DNA of 64,000 bases from Occultella glacieicola. GTDB taxonomy: Bacteria > Actinomycetota > Actinomycetes > Actinomycetales > Beutenbergiaceae. The translations under genes were made by a program, and so were the position numbers. Shown here piece by piece: positions 24,532-33,171 of this stretch (its first letter is position 1; every line of letters starts with the position of its first letter). The notes under the pieces were generated by a model. It had not been told where the DNA came from and searched no databases. It saw nothing but the letters and a program-made list of their open reading frames with translations. The DNA is taken from contig NZ_SMNA01000003.1 of assembly GCF_004353825.1 (NCBI RefSeq), forward strand, positions 1 to 64,000. The letters are read 5' to 3'.

Positions 24532-24602
24532 CCCGATAACGTACCGCCACGGCCCACCCAGGCCACTTCTGCCGACCCGCCCCGGGCCGTCCGACATTCT
24601 TC

Positions 24603-24626
24603 GGGAAGCGGTTTCTGAGTTAGGGT
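24603..24626 (+). promoter_or_regulatory. LacI-type operator and -10 box before the altronate dehydratase gene
   Basis: GGGAAGCGGTTTCTG (24603-24617) contains AAGCGGTT, an AANCGNTT match for LacI regulators, followed by TAGGGT (24621-24626) as a possible -10. The same core precedes the PmoA gene at 26951. Confidence 0.55.
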
Positions 24627-24676
24627 GGGAACGGTTGCGGCACGATTGCCATCCCCGTCTACGAAGGTTCCCCCTG

Positions 24677-26224
24677 ATGACCGGTCTGTCCCTGCCCCTG
24701 CGCGACGTCGCCCTGGTGCTGCGCCCCGACGACTCCGTGGCGGTCGCCACCCGCGATCTCGCCTCCGGAACGGTGCTGACCCTCGCCGACGGCGGCGCAC
24801 TCCCCGTGGTCGCCGACATCCCCCGCGGTCACAAGGTCGCCCTCCGGGCGGTCGAGGCGGGCGGGCAGGTGCTCAAGTACGGGCAGTCCATCGGCCGTGC
24901 GACCACGCCGATCGGGCCCGGGCAGCACGTGCACTCCCACAACCTGGGCATGGACGCCACCGAGCGCGAGCACGAGTTCGGGACCGCGCGGGTCACACCG
25001 GACCTCCCGGCGGATCTGCCCCGGACGTTCCTCGGCTACCACCGGGCCGACGGCCGGGTGGCCACCCGTAACTTCATCGGCGTGATCACCTCCGTGAACT
25101 GCTCGGCCAGCTCGGCGAAGATGATCGCGGACCAGTTCCGGGGTATGGCCCTGGACTCCTACCCGAACGTCGACGGCGTCATGGCCATCACCCACCAGAG
25201 CGGCTGCGGACTGGTGCCGGCCTCCGAGGGCGGGCAGTTGCTGCTGCGGACCCTGCGCGGGTACGCCCAGCACCCGAACTTCGGCGGCCTGCTGGTCCTC
25301 GGCCTCGGCTGCGAGATGATCCCGGTCGAATCCCTCGCGGGCGGCCTGGGCCTGCCCGAGGGGCTGCTCGTGGAGACCATGAACATCCAGGACGCCGGCG
25401 GGGTGCGCGCCACGGTCCGGGCCGGCGTCGAGAAGATCAAGGAGATGCTGCCCCGGGTCAACGAGGCCACCCGGGCCCCGGCGGACATCTCCCACCTGGT
25501 CCTCGGCCTGAACTGCGGCGGATCCGACGGTTACTCCGGGATCACCGCCAATCCGGCTCTCGGGGTGGCCTCGGACATGCTGGTCGCGGCCGGCGCTACG
25601 TCGGTACTGGCCGAGACACCCGAGGTGTACGGCGCCGAGCACCTGCTCACCCGCCGCGCCGTGTCCGCCGAGGTGGGCCAGAAGCTGCTGGACCGGATCG
25701 AGTGGTGGAAGGCCTACACCGAGGCCGGCGAGGGCACCCTCGACAACAATCCGTCCCCGGGCAACAAGGCCGGCGGACTCACCACGATCCTGGAGAAGTC
25801 CCTCGGTGCGGTCGCCAAGGGCGGCACCGCGGAGATGACGGCGGTCTACGAGTATGCCGAGCCCATCACGGACAAGGGCTTCACGTTCATGGACACCCCC
25901 GGCTACGACCCGGTCTCGGTGACCGGCCTGGTCGCCGGTGGGTCCACCGTGGTCTGCTTCACCACCGGCCGGGGCTCGGTGTTCGGGTGCAAGCCGACAC
26001 CGTCGATCAAACTCGCCACGAACACCGAGATGTACGAGCGGATGTCCGAGGACATGGACATCAACGCAGGGCGGATCGTCGACGGCACCGCGAGCCTCGA
26101 GGAGGTCGGCCGGGAGATCTTCGAGAAGATCATCGCGGTGGCCTCCGGGGAGCAGACGGTCAGCGAGGACCTCGACATCGGCCAGGAGGAGTTCATCCCC
26201 TGGCATGTCGGTGCCGTCACCTGA
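24677..26224 (+). CDS. UxaA-family altronate (or galactarate) dehydratase
   Basis: A 515-residue UxaA-family enzyme with the N-terminal SAF-like domain (LRDVALVLRPDDSVAVATRD to ATTPIGPGQHVHSHN) fused to the large catalytic domain. Seen are GYHRADGRVATRNFIGVI, TSVNCSASSA, THQSGCGL, LGLGCEM and NCGGSDGYSGITANP, whose Cys and His bind the metal. It dehydrates D-altronate to 2-keto-3-deoxygluconate; galactarate is the main alternative. ATG 24677 is chosen over an upstream in-frame ATG at 24635 because it follows the promoter elements and starts the conserved region. Its product is the substrate of the kinase genes at 15-17 kb. Its 3' end overlaps the convergent ThuA gene by 8 bp. Confidence 0.86.
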   Translation: MTGLSLPLRDVALVLRPDDSVAVATRDLASGTVLTLADGGALPVVADIPRGHKVALRAVEAGGQVLKYGQSIGRATTPIGPGQHVHSHNLGMDATEREHEFGTARVTPDLPADLPRTFLGYHRADGRVATRNFIGVITSVNCSASSAKMIADQFRGMALDSYPNVDGVMAITHQSGCGLVPASEGGQLLLRTLRGYAQHPNFGGLLVLGLGCEMIPVESLAGGLGLPEGLLVETMNIQDAGGVRATVRAGVEKIKEMLPRVNEATRAPADISHLVLGLNCGGSDGYSGITANPALGVASDMLVAAGATSVLAETPEVYGAEHLLTRRAVSAEVGQKLLDRIEWWKAYTEAGEGTLDNNPSPGNKAGGLTTILEKSLGAVAKGGTAEMTAVYEYAEPITDKGFTFMDTPGYDPVSVTGLVAGGSTVVCFTTGRGSVFGCKPTPSIKLATNTEMYERMSEDMDINAGRIVDGTASLEEVGREIFEKIIAVASGEQTVSEDLDIGQEEFIPWHVGAVT

Positions 26225-26900
26225 GCCTGTCGGTCCTGCCGAGCAGCCAGTCCACCTCGCGGCGCAGGAGGTCGACGCGTCCCGGCTGGGCGTACGCGGG
26301 GCGGTCGTGACCGAACGCGTCGTATATCACGCGGGCGCCCGAACGCTCCCGCGCCCAGACCAGCGGGTGCGCCCGCTCGTCGTGGGCGTGCGTGACCAGG
26401 ACGGTCACGTCCGGGGAGGTCTCGAGGTAGGAGTACCGCTCGTCGGTGGCCTCGAAGTCGCTCAGGCCGTCGGTGACCGGGTGCGTCCCGGCGACCCGCA
26501 CCACCGTGGTGTCCAGGGGCGGGTGCATCGATAGCCCCGGCACCCAGCGGCCGCCGAGGACGTGCGCCCAGTCCGGCGTCTCGAAGAACGTGTTCGACGC
26601 CGTATGGGTGGCCAGGACCGGACCGCCGGAGTCGGCGTGTTCGAGCACCGCCTCGCGCGCTCCCCCCGGGGCAAGCTCCGGCGCCGGTGTGCTGCCGCCA
26701 CCAGCATTGACCACGAGCAGGGCGATGCCCTCGAAGGAGGACGTCACCTCGTCCGTTCGGAGCACCCGGGCCCGAACACCGAGCCCGTCGAGCAACTCGG
26801 CCAGGGCGGCGGAGGTGCCGTCGAAATCGTGCCAGGGGTCGGCGTACCGGCCGGCACCGGAGAGCACGACGGCGTTGGGCTGGTTCTGCGTCGAGGGCAT
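26217..26900 (-). CDS. ThuA-like domain protein
   Basis: A 227-residue single-domain protein of the ThuA (trehalose utilisation) superfamily, a flavodoxin or glutamine-amidotransferase-like fold. Seen are NAVVLSGAGRYADPWHDF, ALLVVNAGGG, LATHTASNTF, HPVTDGLSDF and VIYDAFGHD, typical of the family. No signal peptide. The gene is leaderless: TAGACA lies six nt before ATG 26900. It is convergent with the dehydratase and divergent from the PmoA/Gfo-Idh operon, a frequent neighbourhood for ThuA in actinobacteria. Function is probably carbohydrate turnover; no catalytic residue can be assigned. Confidence 0.82.
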   Translation of the reverse strand: MPSTQNQPNAVVLSGAGRYADPWHDFDGTSAALAELLDGLGVRARVLRTDEVTSSFEGIALLVVNAGGGSTPAPELAPGGAREAVLEHADSGGPVLATHTASNTFFETPDWAHVLGGRWVPGLSMHPPLDTTVVRVAGTHPVTDGLSDFEATDERYSYLETSPDVTVLVTHAHDERAHPLVWARERSGARVIYDAFGHDRPAYAQPGRVDLLRREVDWLLGRTDRLR

Positions 26901-26950
26901 CGCCCATGTCTAGCGCATCCGGCGGGGCGCGGCCCCCACGGCGCCCGCCG

Positions 26951-26971
26951 GTAAGCGGTTTCCGATAGCAT
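26951..26971 (+). promoter_or_regulatory. LacI-type operator and -10 box before the PmoA gene
   Basis: GTAAGCGGTTTCC (26951-26963) has the AAGCGGTT core seen before the dehydratase gene; TAGCAT (26966-26971) follows as -10 box. Confidence 0.58.
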
Positions 26972-27017
26972 GGCCCCGGCCCGCGGAGCGCGGACCCGAG
27001 GCAACCGAAGGAGTACC

Positions 27018-27848
27018 GTGACCGCACTGCGCATCGGTGCGCGCGCCGTCGCCACCCATCACGACGGCCAGGACCTGGCCGCGCACCTCTCCCCCCGGCC
27101 CTACCTGCACCCGGTGACGACGCTCGAGGGCAGCGTGCTCACGGAGACCGGACCGGAGGACCACCGCCACCACTACGGGGTGAGCAACGCCGTCGTCGAG
27201 GTGAACGGGCACATGTTCTGGGGCGGCGCGTCCTACGTGCACCCGACCGGCTACGAGATGCTCACCAACCACGGTCGTCAGGTGCCGCGCAGCGCCGACC
27301 TCACCGACCACCGCATCACCCAGACCCTCGAGTGGCTCGGTAGCGACGGCTCGCACGTGCTCACCGAGGACCGCGAGATCACGGCCGATCTGCTCCCGGA
27401 GCGATCCGCCTGGGCGCTGCGCTGGCGTAGCACGCTGCACGCCGACGGCGGCGACCTCGAGCTCGGCTCGCCGGCCACCCGCGGGCGCGTCGGCGCCGGG
27501 TACGGAGGCCTGTTCTGGCGGCTCTCGTCGGCATCGATCCCCACCACGGCAACCACGGCCGACGGCGGCCCTCCCCTGGGCTCGACGTCACCCTGGCTGC
27601 TGCTCACCCAGGCGCGGGAGACCGGTCCGGTCGCGCTGCTGCTGGCGCAGCCGCGCGAGCAGGTGCTGCCGTGGTTCGTGCGCACGCAGGGGTACGTCGG
27701 CGCCGGACCCGCCGTCGCCTGGGATGCGCCCCGGACCGTCGCCGCCGGGACCAGCCTGGACCTGCACCTCTGGGCGCTCCTCGTGGACGGCGACCTCTCA
27801 CCCGAGTCCGCCCGCACCCACTACGACCTCCTGGAGCAGTTGCGATGA
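27018..27848 (+). CDS. PmoA-like (DUF6807) protein
   Basis: A 276-residue DUF6807/PmoA-like protein: RPYLHPVTTLEGSVLTE, then the His-rich segment GPEDHRHHYGVSNA and FWGGASY, followed by a beta-rich body. These members lie in carbohydrate operons beside Gfo/Idh oxidoreductases and are not methane monooxygenase subunits. GTG 27018 follows AAGGAG (27007-27012) with ideal spacing. The ATGA overlap with the next gene shows coupling. Biochemical activity is unknown; binding or modifying a sugar derivative handled by the oxidoreductase is inferred from context. Confidence 0.8.
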   Translation: MTALRIGARAVATHHDGQDLAAHLSPRPYLHPVTTLEGSVLTETGPEDHRHHYGVSNAVVEVNGHMFWGGASYVHPTGYEMLTNHGRQVPRSADLTDHRITQTLEWLGSDGSHVLTEDREITADLLPERSAWALRWRSTLHADGGDLELGSPATRGRVGAGYGGLFWRLSSASIPTTATTADGGPPLGSTSPWLLLTQARETGPVALLLAQPREQVLPWFVRTQGYVGAGPAVAWDAPRTVAAGTSLDLHLWALLVDGDLSPESARTHYDLLEQLR

Positions 27849-28978
27849 CCACCACGTTCGCCGTCGTCGGCATCCACGGGTTCGGCAGCCACCACCTGCG
27901 CGAACTCGTCGAGCTCAGCGCGGACGGCCTCGCCGAGGTGATCGCCGTCGCCGACCCGCGCGGCGCCGAGGGTGCCGACAACGTGCCCTCGACGGCCCGT
28001 GCGTATGAGGACCTGACCGCGCTCCTCGCCGCCGAGAGCCCTGACGTCGTGATCATCGCGACACCGATCCACACGCATCTGCCGCTCGCGGTCGAGGCGC
28101 TGCGGGCAGGCTCCCACGTGCTCCTGGAGAAGCCGACGACGGCGTCCCTCGCCGAGCTCGAACAACTGATCGCGGTCTCGGCCGAGACCGGCCGGTCGGT
28201 GCAGGTCGGGTTCCAGAGCTTCGGGTCGCACGCACTGCCGGCCATCGACGAGCTCGTCGCCGGTGGGGAGATTGGCGAACTCGTCGGCGTCGGTGGCGTC
28301 GGCACGTGGCTGCGGGACACCCGGTACTACGCCCGCTCCCGCTGGGCCGGGCGCCGCACCCTGGACGGCGTCGCGGTGGTCGACGGCGCCGTCACGAACC
28401 CGCTCGCGCACGCCGTGGCCACGGCGCTGCGGATCGCGGGCGCGACCACCACGACGGACGTCGCCGAGGTGGTCGTCGACCTGTACCACGCGCACGACAT
28501 CGAGGCGGACGACACCTCGGCCGTGCGGCTGCGCACCACGAGTGGCATTCCGGTGGCGCTCGGTCTCTCCCTGACGTCCGCGACACAGAGCGCGCCGAGG
28601 CTGATCGTGCGCGGCACCCGCGGAACGGCCGAGCTGAGCTACACCGACGACGTCCTGACCGTCCGCACCCCTGACGGAGTGCGCACCGAGAAGTTCGAGC
28701 GGACCAGCCTGCAGCGCAACCTCGTCGACCACGTCACCACCGGCACCCCTCTGCTCGCGGACGCCCGGGACACCGGCGCGTTCATCCGGGTGCTCGAGGC
28801 GGTCCGCACGGCACCGGACCCGACGCCGATCCCGGCCGAGTACGTGCAGTGGCGCGACGACGAGCACGGTCGCCACCCGGTGGTGACCGACGTCGAGGCG
28901 TGGTGCGAACGGGTCGCCGCCGAGTACGCCACGTTCTCCGAACTCGGGGCACCGTGGGCCACCCGGCCCCGGCCGTGA
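27845..28978 (+). CDS. Gfo/Idh/MocA-family oxidoreductase
   Basis: A 377-residue NAD(P)-dependent sugar dehydrogenase. The Rossmann start FAVVGIHGFGSHHLREL has GIHGFG in place of the usual GxGxxG. Also seen are PDVVIIATPIHTHLPLA, VLLEKPTTASLAEL with the conserved EKP Lys, QVGFQSFGSHALP and the C-terminal substrate domain. ATG 27845 overlaps the PmoA stop. Substrate probably a sugar or inositol related to the neighbouring PmoA and ThuA proteins. The HAD gene is coupled behind it by GTGA. Confidence 0.86.
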   Translation: MTTTFAVVGIHGFGSHHLRELVELSADGLAEVIAVADPRGAEGADNVPSTARAYEDLTALLAAESPDVVIIATPIHTHLPLAVEALRAGSHVLLEKPTTASLAELEQLIAVSAETGRSVQVGFQSFGSHALPAIDELVAGGEIGELVGVGGVGTWLRDTRYYARSRWAGRRTLDGVAVVDGAVTNPLAHAVATALRIAGATTTTDVAEVVVDLYHAHDIEADDTSAVRLRTTSGIPVALGLSLTSATQSAPRLIVRGTRGTAELSYTDDVLTVRTPDGVRTEKFERTSLQRNLVDHVTTGTPLLADARDTGAFIRVLEAVRTAPDPTPIPAEYVQWRDDEHGRHPVVTDVEAWCERVAAEYATFSELGAPWATRPRP

Positions 28979-29607
28979 CCGGGCTCGGTTCGCCCGAACC
29001 GGGCGCCGTGCTCTGGGACGCCGACGGCGTGCTGCAGGACCTGCCCGGCGGCTGGGTGGCCGCGATGGCCGAGTTCGTGCCGGAGCAGACGCAGGAATTC
29101 CTCGCCGACGCCTGGCGCACCGAACGCCCGACCATCTCCGGCCAGGGTCGGTGGCCGGACCTCCTCGGGGAGGTGCTGGCCCGCTGGGATCTGGTGCACC
29201 ACTACGACGGCATCCTGGGGGTCTGGCACCGGATGGAGGCCTCGGCCGAGTCGGTCTCGCTCGTCACGCAGGTCCGGGCGGCGGGCCCGCGCTGCGCCCT
29301 CGCCACGAACCAGGACGCCGCCCGCGCCGAGGTGATGCAGGCCGAGTTCGACTACGCCACGCTCTTCGACGCCACGTACTACTCCTGTGACCTCGGCGTG
29401 GCGAAACCGGATCCTGCCTACTTCCGGCTCGTGCTCGACGATCTCGGGCTGGACCCGGAACAGGCACTGTTCATCGACGACACGGCACGCAACGTGGCCG
29501 CGGCCCGCGAGCTCGGGCTGCGGGCGGAGCAATGGTCGATCGCCGAGGGCCACGACGTGTTGCGTGGCCACCTGCGTAGGCACGCAGCACTGCCGGCGGC
29601 CGATTAG
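28975..29607 (+). CDS. HAD-superfamily hydrolase
   Basis: A 210-residue HAD phosphatase. Motif I is AVLWDADGVLQDLP (nucleophile Asp and acid Asp), motif II lies near CALATNQD, motif III is the Lys in GVAKPDPAYF and motif IV is LFIDDTARNV; a helical cap lies between motifs I and II. GTG 28975 gives GTGA overlap with the oxidoreductase stop. It probably dephosphorylates a small phosphorylated sugar in the same pathway, but HAD specificity cannot be read from sequence. It ends the three-gene operon. Confidence 0.85.
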   Translation: MTGLGSPEPGAVLWDADGVLQDLPGGWVAAMAEFVPEQTQEFLADAWRTERPTISGQGRWPDLLGEVLARWDLVHHYDGILGVWHRMEASAESVSLVTQVRAAGPRCALATNQDAARAEVMQAEFDYATLFDATYYSCDLGVAKPDPAYFRLVLDDLGLDPEQALFIDDTARNVAAARELGLRAEQWSIAEGHDVLRGHLRRHAALPAAD

Positions 29608-29666
29608 GGCGGTCCCTCCCGACCCGTCGCCGCCGACCGACCCGACCGGCTGCCGTCGAGCCGCAG

Positions 29667-30710
29667 TCAGGCCGGCGCGAGCCGCCCCGTCTCGACCGCG
29701 GCCGCGGTGTCCTGCGTCACCAGGGCGGCGTTGATCTGCGCACCCGCCCGCATGCCGGCCGCGGCCGCCGTGATGACCTGCGTGCTCACATCGGCGACGT
29801 TCCCAGCGGCCCAGAGCCCCGGCACCGACGTCTCCCCCTTCGCGTCGGTGGGCAGGTAGGTCCCGAACACGGTCCCGCCGACCTCGAAGTCCTCGGCCCG
29901 CAGGCCCAACCCCTCCAACGGCCCCACCTGTGCGAACACGCGGGTCTGCACCGCGAGGGCGGCCCGTGGCACGAACGAACCCGACGCCAGACGGACCCCG
30001 GTGAGCCGGTCGTCGGCGCTCTCGACGGCCGCGACGGCCCCGTCGACGACGGCGATCCCGCGGGCGGACAATTGCTCCCACTCGGCCTCGGTCGGCTCGA
30101 GAACGTCGTTGAGGAACAGCGTCACGTCGGCGCTCCACTGGCGCAGCAGCAGCACCTGGTGCATGGCCATCGGCGTGGATGCGAGGACCCCGACCGCCTG
30201 ATCGCGGACCTCCCAGCCGTGGCAGTACGGGCAGTGCAGCACGTCCCGTCCGAAGCGCTCCGCCAGGCCCGGGAGGTCGGGGAGCTCGTCGCGGGCGCCG
30301 GTGGCGAGCAGCACGTGCCGGGCCCCGGTGCGGCGGCCGTCGTCGAGCCTCACCTCGAACCCACCGTCGGCACCCCGGTCGACGGCGGTGACCAGTCCCG
30401 CGGTCACCTCGCCGCCGTAACCGCCCACCTCCCTGCGGCCGATGGCGACCAGGTCCGCCGGCGGGGTGCCCTCGCGACCCAGGTAGTTGTGGACGCCGTC
30501 CGCCGGGGTGTTGCGCGGTTGCCCGGCATCCACGACGAGGACGCTGCGCCGGGCGCGCGCGAGGGTCAGCGCGGCGCTCAGACCCGCCGCCGCGCCGCCG
30601 ATCACCACCACGTCGTAGCGGTCGCGTAGTCCGGCGGCGTCGGGTGCGGGGTTCGGGTTCGGGTTCGGGTTCGGGTTCGGGTTCGGGTTCGGGTTCGGGT
30701 TCGTCTGCAC
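29667..30710 (-). CDS. Thioredoxin reductase-like FAD/NAD(P) oxidoreductase with Asn-Pro repeat leader
   Basis: A 347-residue two-dinucleotide-binding flavoprotein: FAD site VVVIGGAAAGLSAALTLARA, NADPH region around VGVLAS, redox pair CPYCHGWE in the thioredoxin reductase position, and C-terminal GLWAAGNVAD. GTG 30710 is preceded by AGGAG; the next residues are VQT then nine Asn-Pro pairs encoded by a hexamer repeat, before the folded domain begins. The frame is open upstream to 30968, but that crosses the divergent regulator's start. The pairing with an XRE-cupin regulator across a short divergent promoter is common. A small redox substrate rather than thioredoxin is likely. Confidence 0.84.
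   Translation of the reverse strand: MQTNPNPNPNPNPNPNPNPNPAPDAAGLRDRYDVVVIGGAAAGLSAALTLARARRSVLVVDAGQPRNTPADGVHNYLGREGTPPADLVAIGRREVGGYGGEVTAGLVTAVDRGADGGFEVRLDDGRRTGARHVLLATGARDELPDLPGLAERFGRDVLHCPYCHGWEVRDQAVGVLASTPMAMHQVLLLRQWSADVTLFLNDVLEPTEAEWEQLSARGIAVVDGAVAAVESADDRLTGVRLASGSFVPRAALAVQTRVFAQVGPLEGLGLRAEDFEVGGTVFGTYLPTDAKGETSVPGLWAAGNVADVSTQVITAAAAGMRAGAQINAALVTQDTAAAVETGRLAPA
30649..30702. repeat. Hexanucleotide tandem repeat, nine GGGTTC units
   Basis: Nine perfect copies of GGGTTC lie within the oxidoreductase gene and encode (Asn-Pro)9 directly after the start. A change in copy number would leave the frame intact and alter only linker length. Confidence 0.95.
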
Positions 30711-30808
30711 GGTGGGCTCCTGGCGTTCGGTCGGCCTGGACGGCCGGGCTCTGTTGAGAATTGATCTCGTTAGTATTGGACACCACGCCGCCAGGATCGC
30801 CAACGATC

Positions 30809-30825
30809 TTTGCCGGTCTGGCAAA
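30809..30825. promoter_or_regulatory. Inverted-repeat operator between oxidoreductase and XRE-cupin genes
   Basis: TTTGCC and GGCAAA arms with a 5-bp spacer end 9 bp before the regulator start, a probable site for autoregulation and control of the divergent gene. Confidence 0.55.
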
Positions 30826-30834
30826 CTCGACCCC

Positions 30835-31437
30835 ATGACGACCACGGAGCAAGCGACCGAACTCGGCGACGTACTGGACGCCGTCGGCCCGCGGTTACGT
30901 TCCCTGCGTACCCGCCGAGGCACCAGCCTCACCGATCTGTCGGAGACCACCGGGATCTCGGTGAGCACGCTGTCCCGTCTGGAGACCGGACGGCGCCGTC
31001 CGACGCTGGAGCTCCTGCTGCCACTCGCCCGCGCCTATCAGGTGACCCTCGACGACCTCGTCGGCGCGCCCGAGACCGCGGACCCGCGCGTGCACATCCG
31101 CCCCGTGATCCACCACGGCGTGGCGCACGTGCCGCTCACCCGCCGGGTCGGCGGTCAGCTCGCGGCGAAGCTCATCCTGCCGCCGGTCGAGGTCGTCACG
31201 CCGCCGGACCTGCAGACCCACGACGGCTACGAATGGCTGTACGTGCTGAGCGGGCGGCTGCGGTTGATCCTCGGCGAGCATGACGTCGTGCTGACCGAGG
31301 GCGAGGTGGCCGAGTTCAACTGCCGCACCACCCCGCACTGGTTCGGCAACCCCGGACCCGGCCCGACGGAACTGCTGAGCATCTTCGGCCCCCAAGGGGA
31401 GCGCATCCACGTGCGCGCCCGCCCGAGGACACGGTAG
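30835..31437 (+). CDS. XRE-family regulator with C-terminal cupin domain
   Basis: A 200-residue regulator: HTH_3 domain (VGPRLRSLRTRRGTSLTDLS, GISVSTLSRLETGRRRPT) followed by a single cupin domain (HDGYEWLYVLSGRLRLILGEH, VLTEGEVAEFNCRTTPHWFGN). The cupin senses a small ligand or metal. It is divergent from the thioredoxin reductase-like gene with a perfect 6-bp inverted repeat in the intergenic region, so it probably controls that gene and itself. ATG 30835 fits the start of the HTH domain; the frame is open upstream but covers the divergent gene. Confidence 0.87.
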   Translation: MTTTEQATELGDVLDAVGPRLRSLRTRRGTSLTDLSETTGISVSTLSRLETGRRRPTLELLLPLARAYQVTLDDLVGAPETADPRVHIRPVIHHGVAHVPLTRRVGGQLAAKLILPPVEVVTPPDLQTHDGYEWLYVLSGRLRLILGEHDVVLTEGEVAEFNCRTTPHWFGNPGPGPTELLSIFGPQGERIHVRARPRTR

Positions 31438-31582
31438 GCACACCGCCCCTCGTGGGAGTCGCACGCGGACGTCCGGCCGACCGAGCCGGTTCCAGCCGAC
31501 CGCCTGAAGCCCCTGCTCCGGCCGGTCACACCGTCCGCCGTAGGGTGTTCCGGGTGAGGTCCGACCCGCCGACGGTGAGACG

Positions 31583-33100
31583 ATGACCCGCGACCGCAGA
31601 ACCCCCGTGCTCATCGCCCTGATCCTGACGATGGCGCTGGTGGCGATGGACACCACGATCGTGGCCACCGCGATCCCCCAGGTGGTCGCGGACCTGGGTG
31701 GGTTCTCCGCCGTCGGCTGGGTGTTCTCCGTCTACCTGCTGGCGCAGACGGTGACGATCCCGGTCTACGGCAAGCTCGCCGACCTCTACGGGCGCAAGCC
31801 GGTCCTCGTGGTCGGGGTCTCGATCTTCCTGCTCGGCTCGCTGCTGTCCGCCGCGTCGCCGGACATGCTCACGCTGATCCTGTTCCGGGCCCTGCAGGGG
31901 GTCGGCGCCGGGGCCATCGGTGCCACCGTGAACACGATCGCCGGCGACCTCTACAGCGTCGCCGAGCGGGGCCGGGTACAGGGCTGGCTCGCCAGCGTGT
32001 GGGGCATCTCCGCCGTCGCCGCGCCAACCCTCGGTGGTCTGTTCGCGCAGTATCTGAGCTGGCGCTGGATCTTCCTGGTCAACCTGCCCCTCGGGGCGCT
32101 CGCCCTCACCCTGATCGTGCGCGGCCTGCACGAGGACGTGATCAGGCGGCGGCACCGGATCGACTACGCCGGCACCGTGCTGCTGCTGATCGCGGCGAGC
32201 CTGCTCATCCTGGGCCTGCTGCAGGGCGGGACCGCGTGGGCCTGGGACTCCGTCACGAGCGTGGTCGTGTTCGCCCTCGCGATCGGCGCCGGCGCCGCCT
32301 ACGTGCTGGTGGAGCACCGGGCCGCGGAGCCGATGATGCCGCCCTGGCTGTGGCGCACCCGCGTCACGGCAGGGTCCTACCTCGCCACCCTGACCGCGGG
32401 ACTGATGGTGATCGGGCTATCGGTGTTCCTGCCGAACTGGGGCCAGATCGTGCTCGGCCTGCCCCCGGTGTCGGCCGGCTTCGTGCTGGCGGCGATGTCG
32501 ATCACCTGGCCGACCGCCTCGGGGCTGTCCGCCCGCCTGTACCTGCGGATCGGATTCCGCGACACGGCCCTGGTCGGCGCGGTCTTCGCGCTGCTCGCCG
32601 GCGTGGTGTTCGCCCTGCTCGGCCCCGGTGCCCCGGTCTGGCAGCCGGTACTCGGGGCCGCGCTGCTCGGAGCCGGGATGGGCCTGATCACGTCCCCGCT
32701 GATGGTCGGGCTGCAGTCCACGGTGGGATGGGGTGAGCGGGGCGTGGTGACCGGTGGCGCGGTGTTCGCCAGGTTCCTCGGTCAGAGTGTCGGGGCAGCG
32801 GTCTTCGGCGCGCTGACCAATGCCGTGCTCCTGGACCGGCTCGCGACGGCGCCGGCCGGTCTGGCCGAGGATCTCCCGACCGACGTGGACGGCGTCAGTG
32901 CCTATCTTGCCGAGGCGCACCCCCGGCCGGAGGTCGCCGAGTTCCTGCGACTGGCCGTACACGATGCCACCCACGCGGTCTTCCTCGGGCTGCTGGTCGC
33001 GGCGGTCCTGACGGTGTTGGCGCTCGTGTTCGTGGTGCCACGCCGATTCCCGACCGTGGCCGAGGACCCGAATCCGACGAGTGCGCCACCGAGTCGTTGA
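31583..33100 (+). CDS. MFS drug exporter, DHA2 (EmrB/QacA) family
   Basis: A 505-residue integral membrane protein with 14 predicted helices. DHA2 hallmarks are LVAMDTTIVATAIPQVVADLG (motif D1, one residue over the family core), LADLYGRKPVLV (motif A), FRALQGVGAGAIGATVN and the helix 5 motif WGISAVAAPTLGG. It would expel hydrophobic cations or drugs by proton antiport. GGTGAGACG precedes ATG 31583. It stands alone, upstream of the alanine leader/AlaRS-like unit; a link to that unit, for example exporting a compound that hits alanine metabolism, is only positional. Confidence 0.88.
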   Translation: MTRDRRTPVLIALILTMALVAMDTTIVATAIPQVVADLGGFSAVGWVFSVYLLAQTVTIPVYGKLADLYGRKPVLVVGVSIFLLGSLLSAASPDMLTLILFRALQGVGAGAIGATVNTIAGDLYSVAERGRVQGWLASVWGISAVAAPTLGGLFAQYLSWRWIFLVNLPLGALALTLIVRGLHEDVIRRRHRIDYAGTVLLLIAASLLILGLLQGGTAWAWDSVTSVVVFALAIGAGAAYVLVEHRAAEPMMPPWLWRTRVTAGSYLATLTAGLMVIGLSVFLPNWGQIVLGLPPVSAGFVLAAMSITWPTASGLSARLYLRIGFRDTALVGAVFALLAGVVFALLGPGAPVWQPVLGAALLGAGMGLITSPLMVGLQSTVGWGERGVVTGGAVFARFLGQSVGAAVFGALTNAVLLDRLATAPAGLAEDLPTDVDGVSAYLAEAHPRPEVAEFLRLAVHDATHAVFLGLLVAAVLTVLALVFVVPRRFPTVAEDPNPTSAPPSR

Positions 33101-33158
33101 CGACGACCCGGGGCGACCTCCGCGTTCCGGGTGCAGGAATTCGACGTGACAGTCCGGG

Positions 33159-33164
33159 TAAGGT
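33159..33164 (+). promoter_or_regulatory. -10 box for the leader peptide transcript
   Basis: TAAGGT lies 7 nt before the leader ATG at 33172, the spacing expected for a leaderless mRNA. No good -35 box is seen. Confidence 0.55.
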
Positions 33165-33171
33165 GCCTGAC

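Noticed and set aside
30649-30702. CRISPR-like array
   Set aside because: Units are contiguous hexamers without spacers, inside a coding frame.
28639-30852. 737-codon minus-strand frame
   Set aside because: It runs over three real genes on both strands and includes the GGGTTC repeat read as low-complexity sequence.
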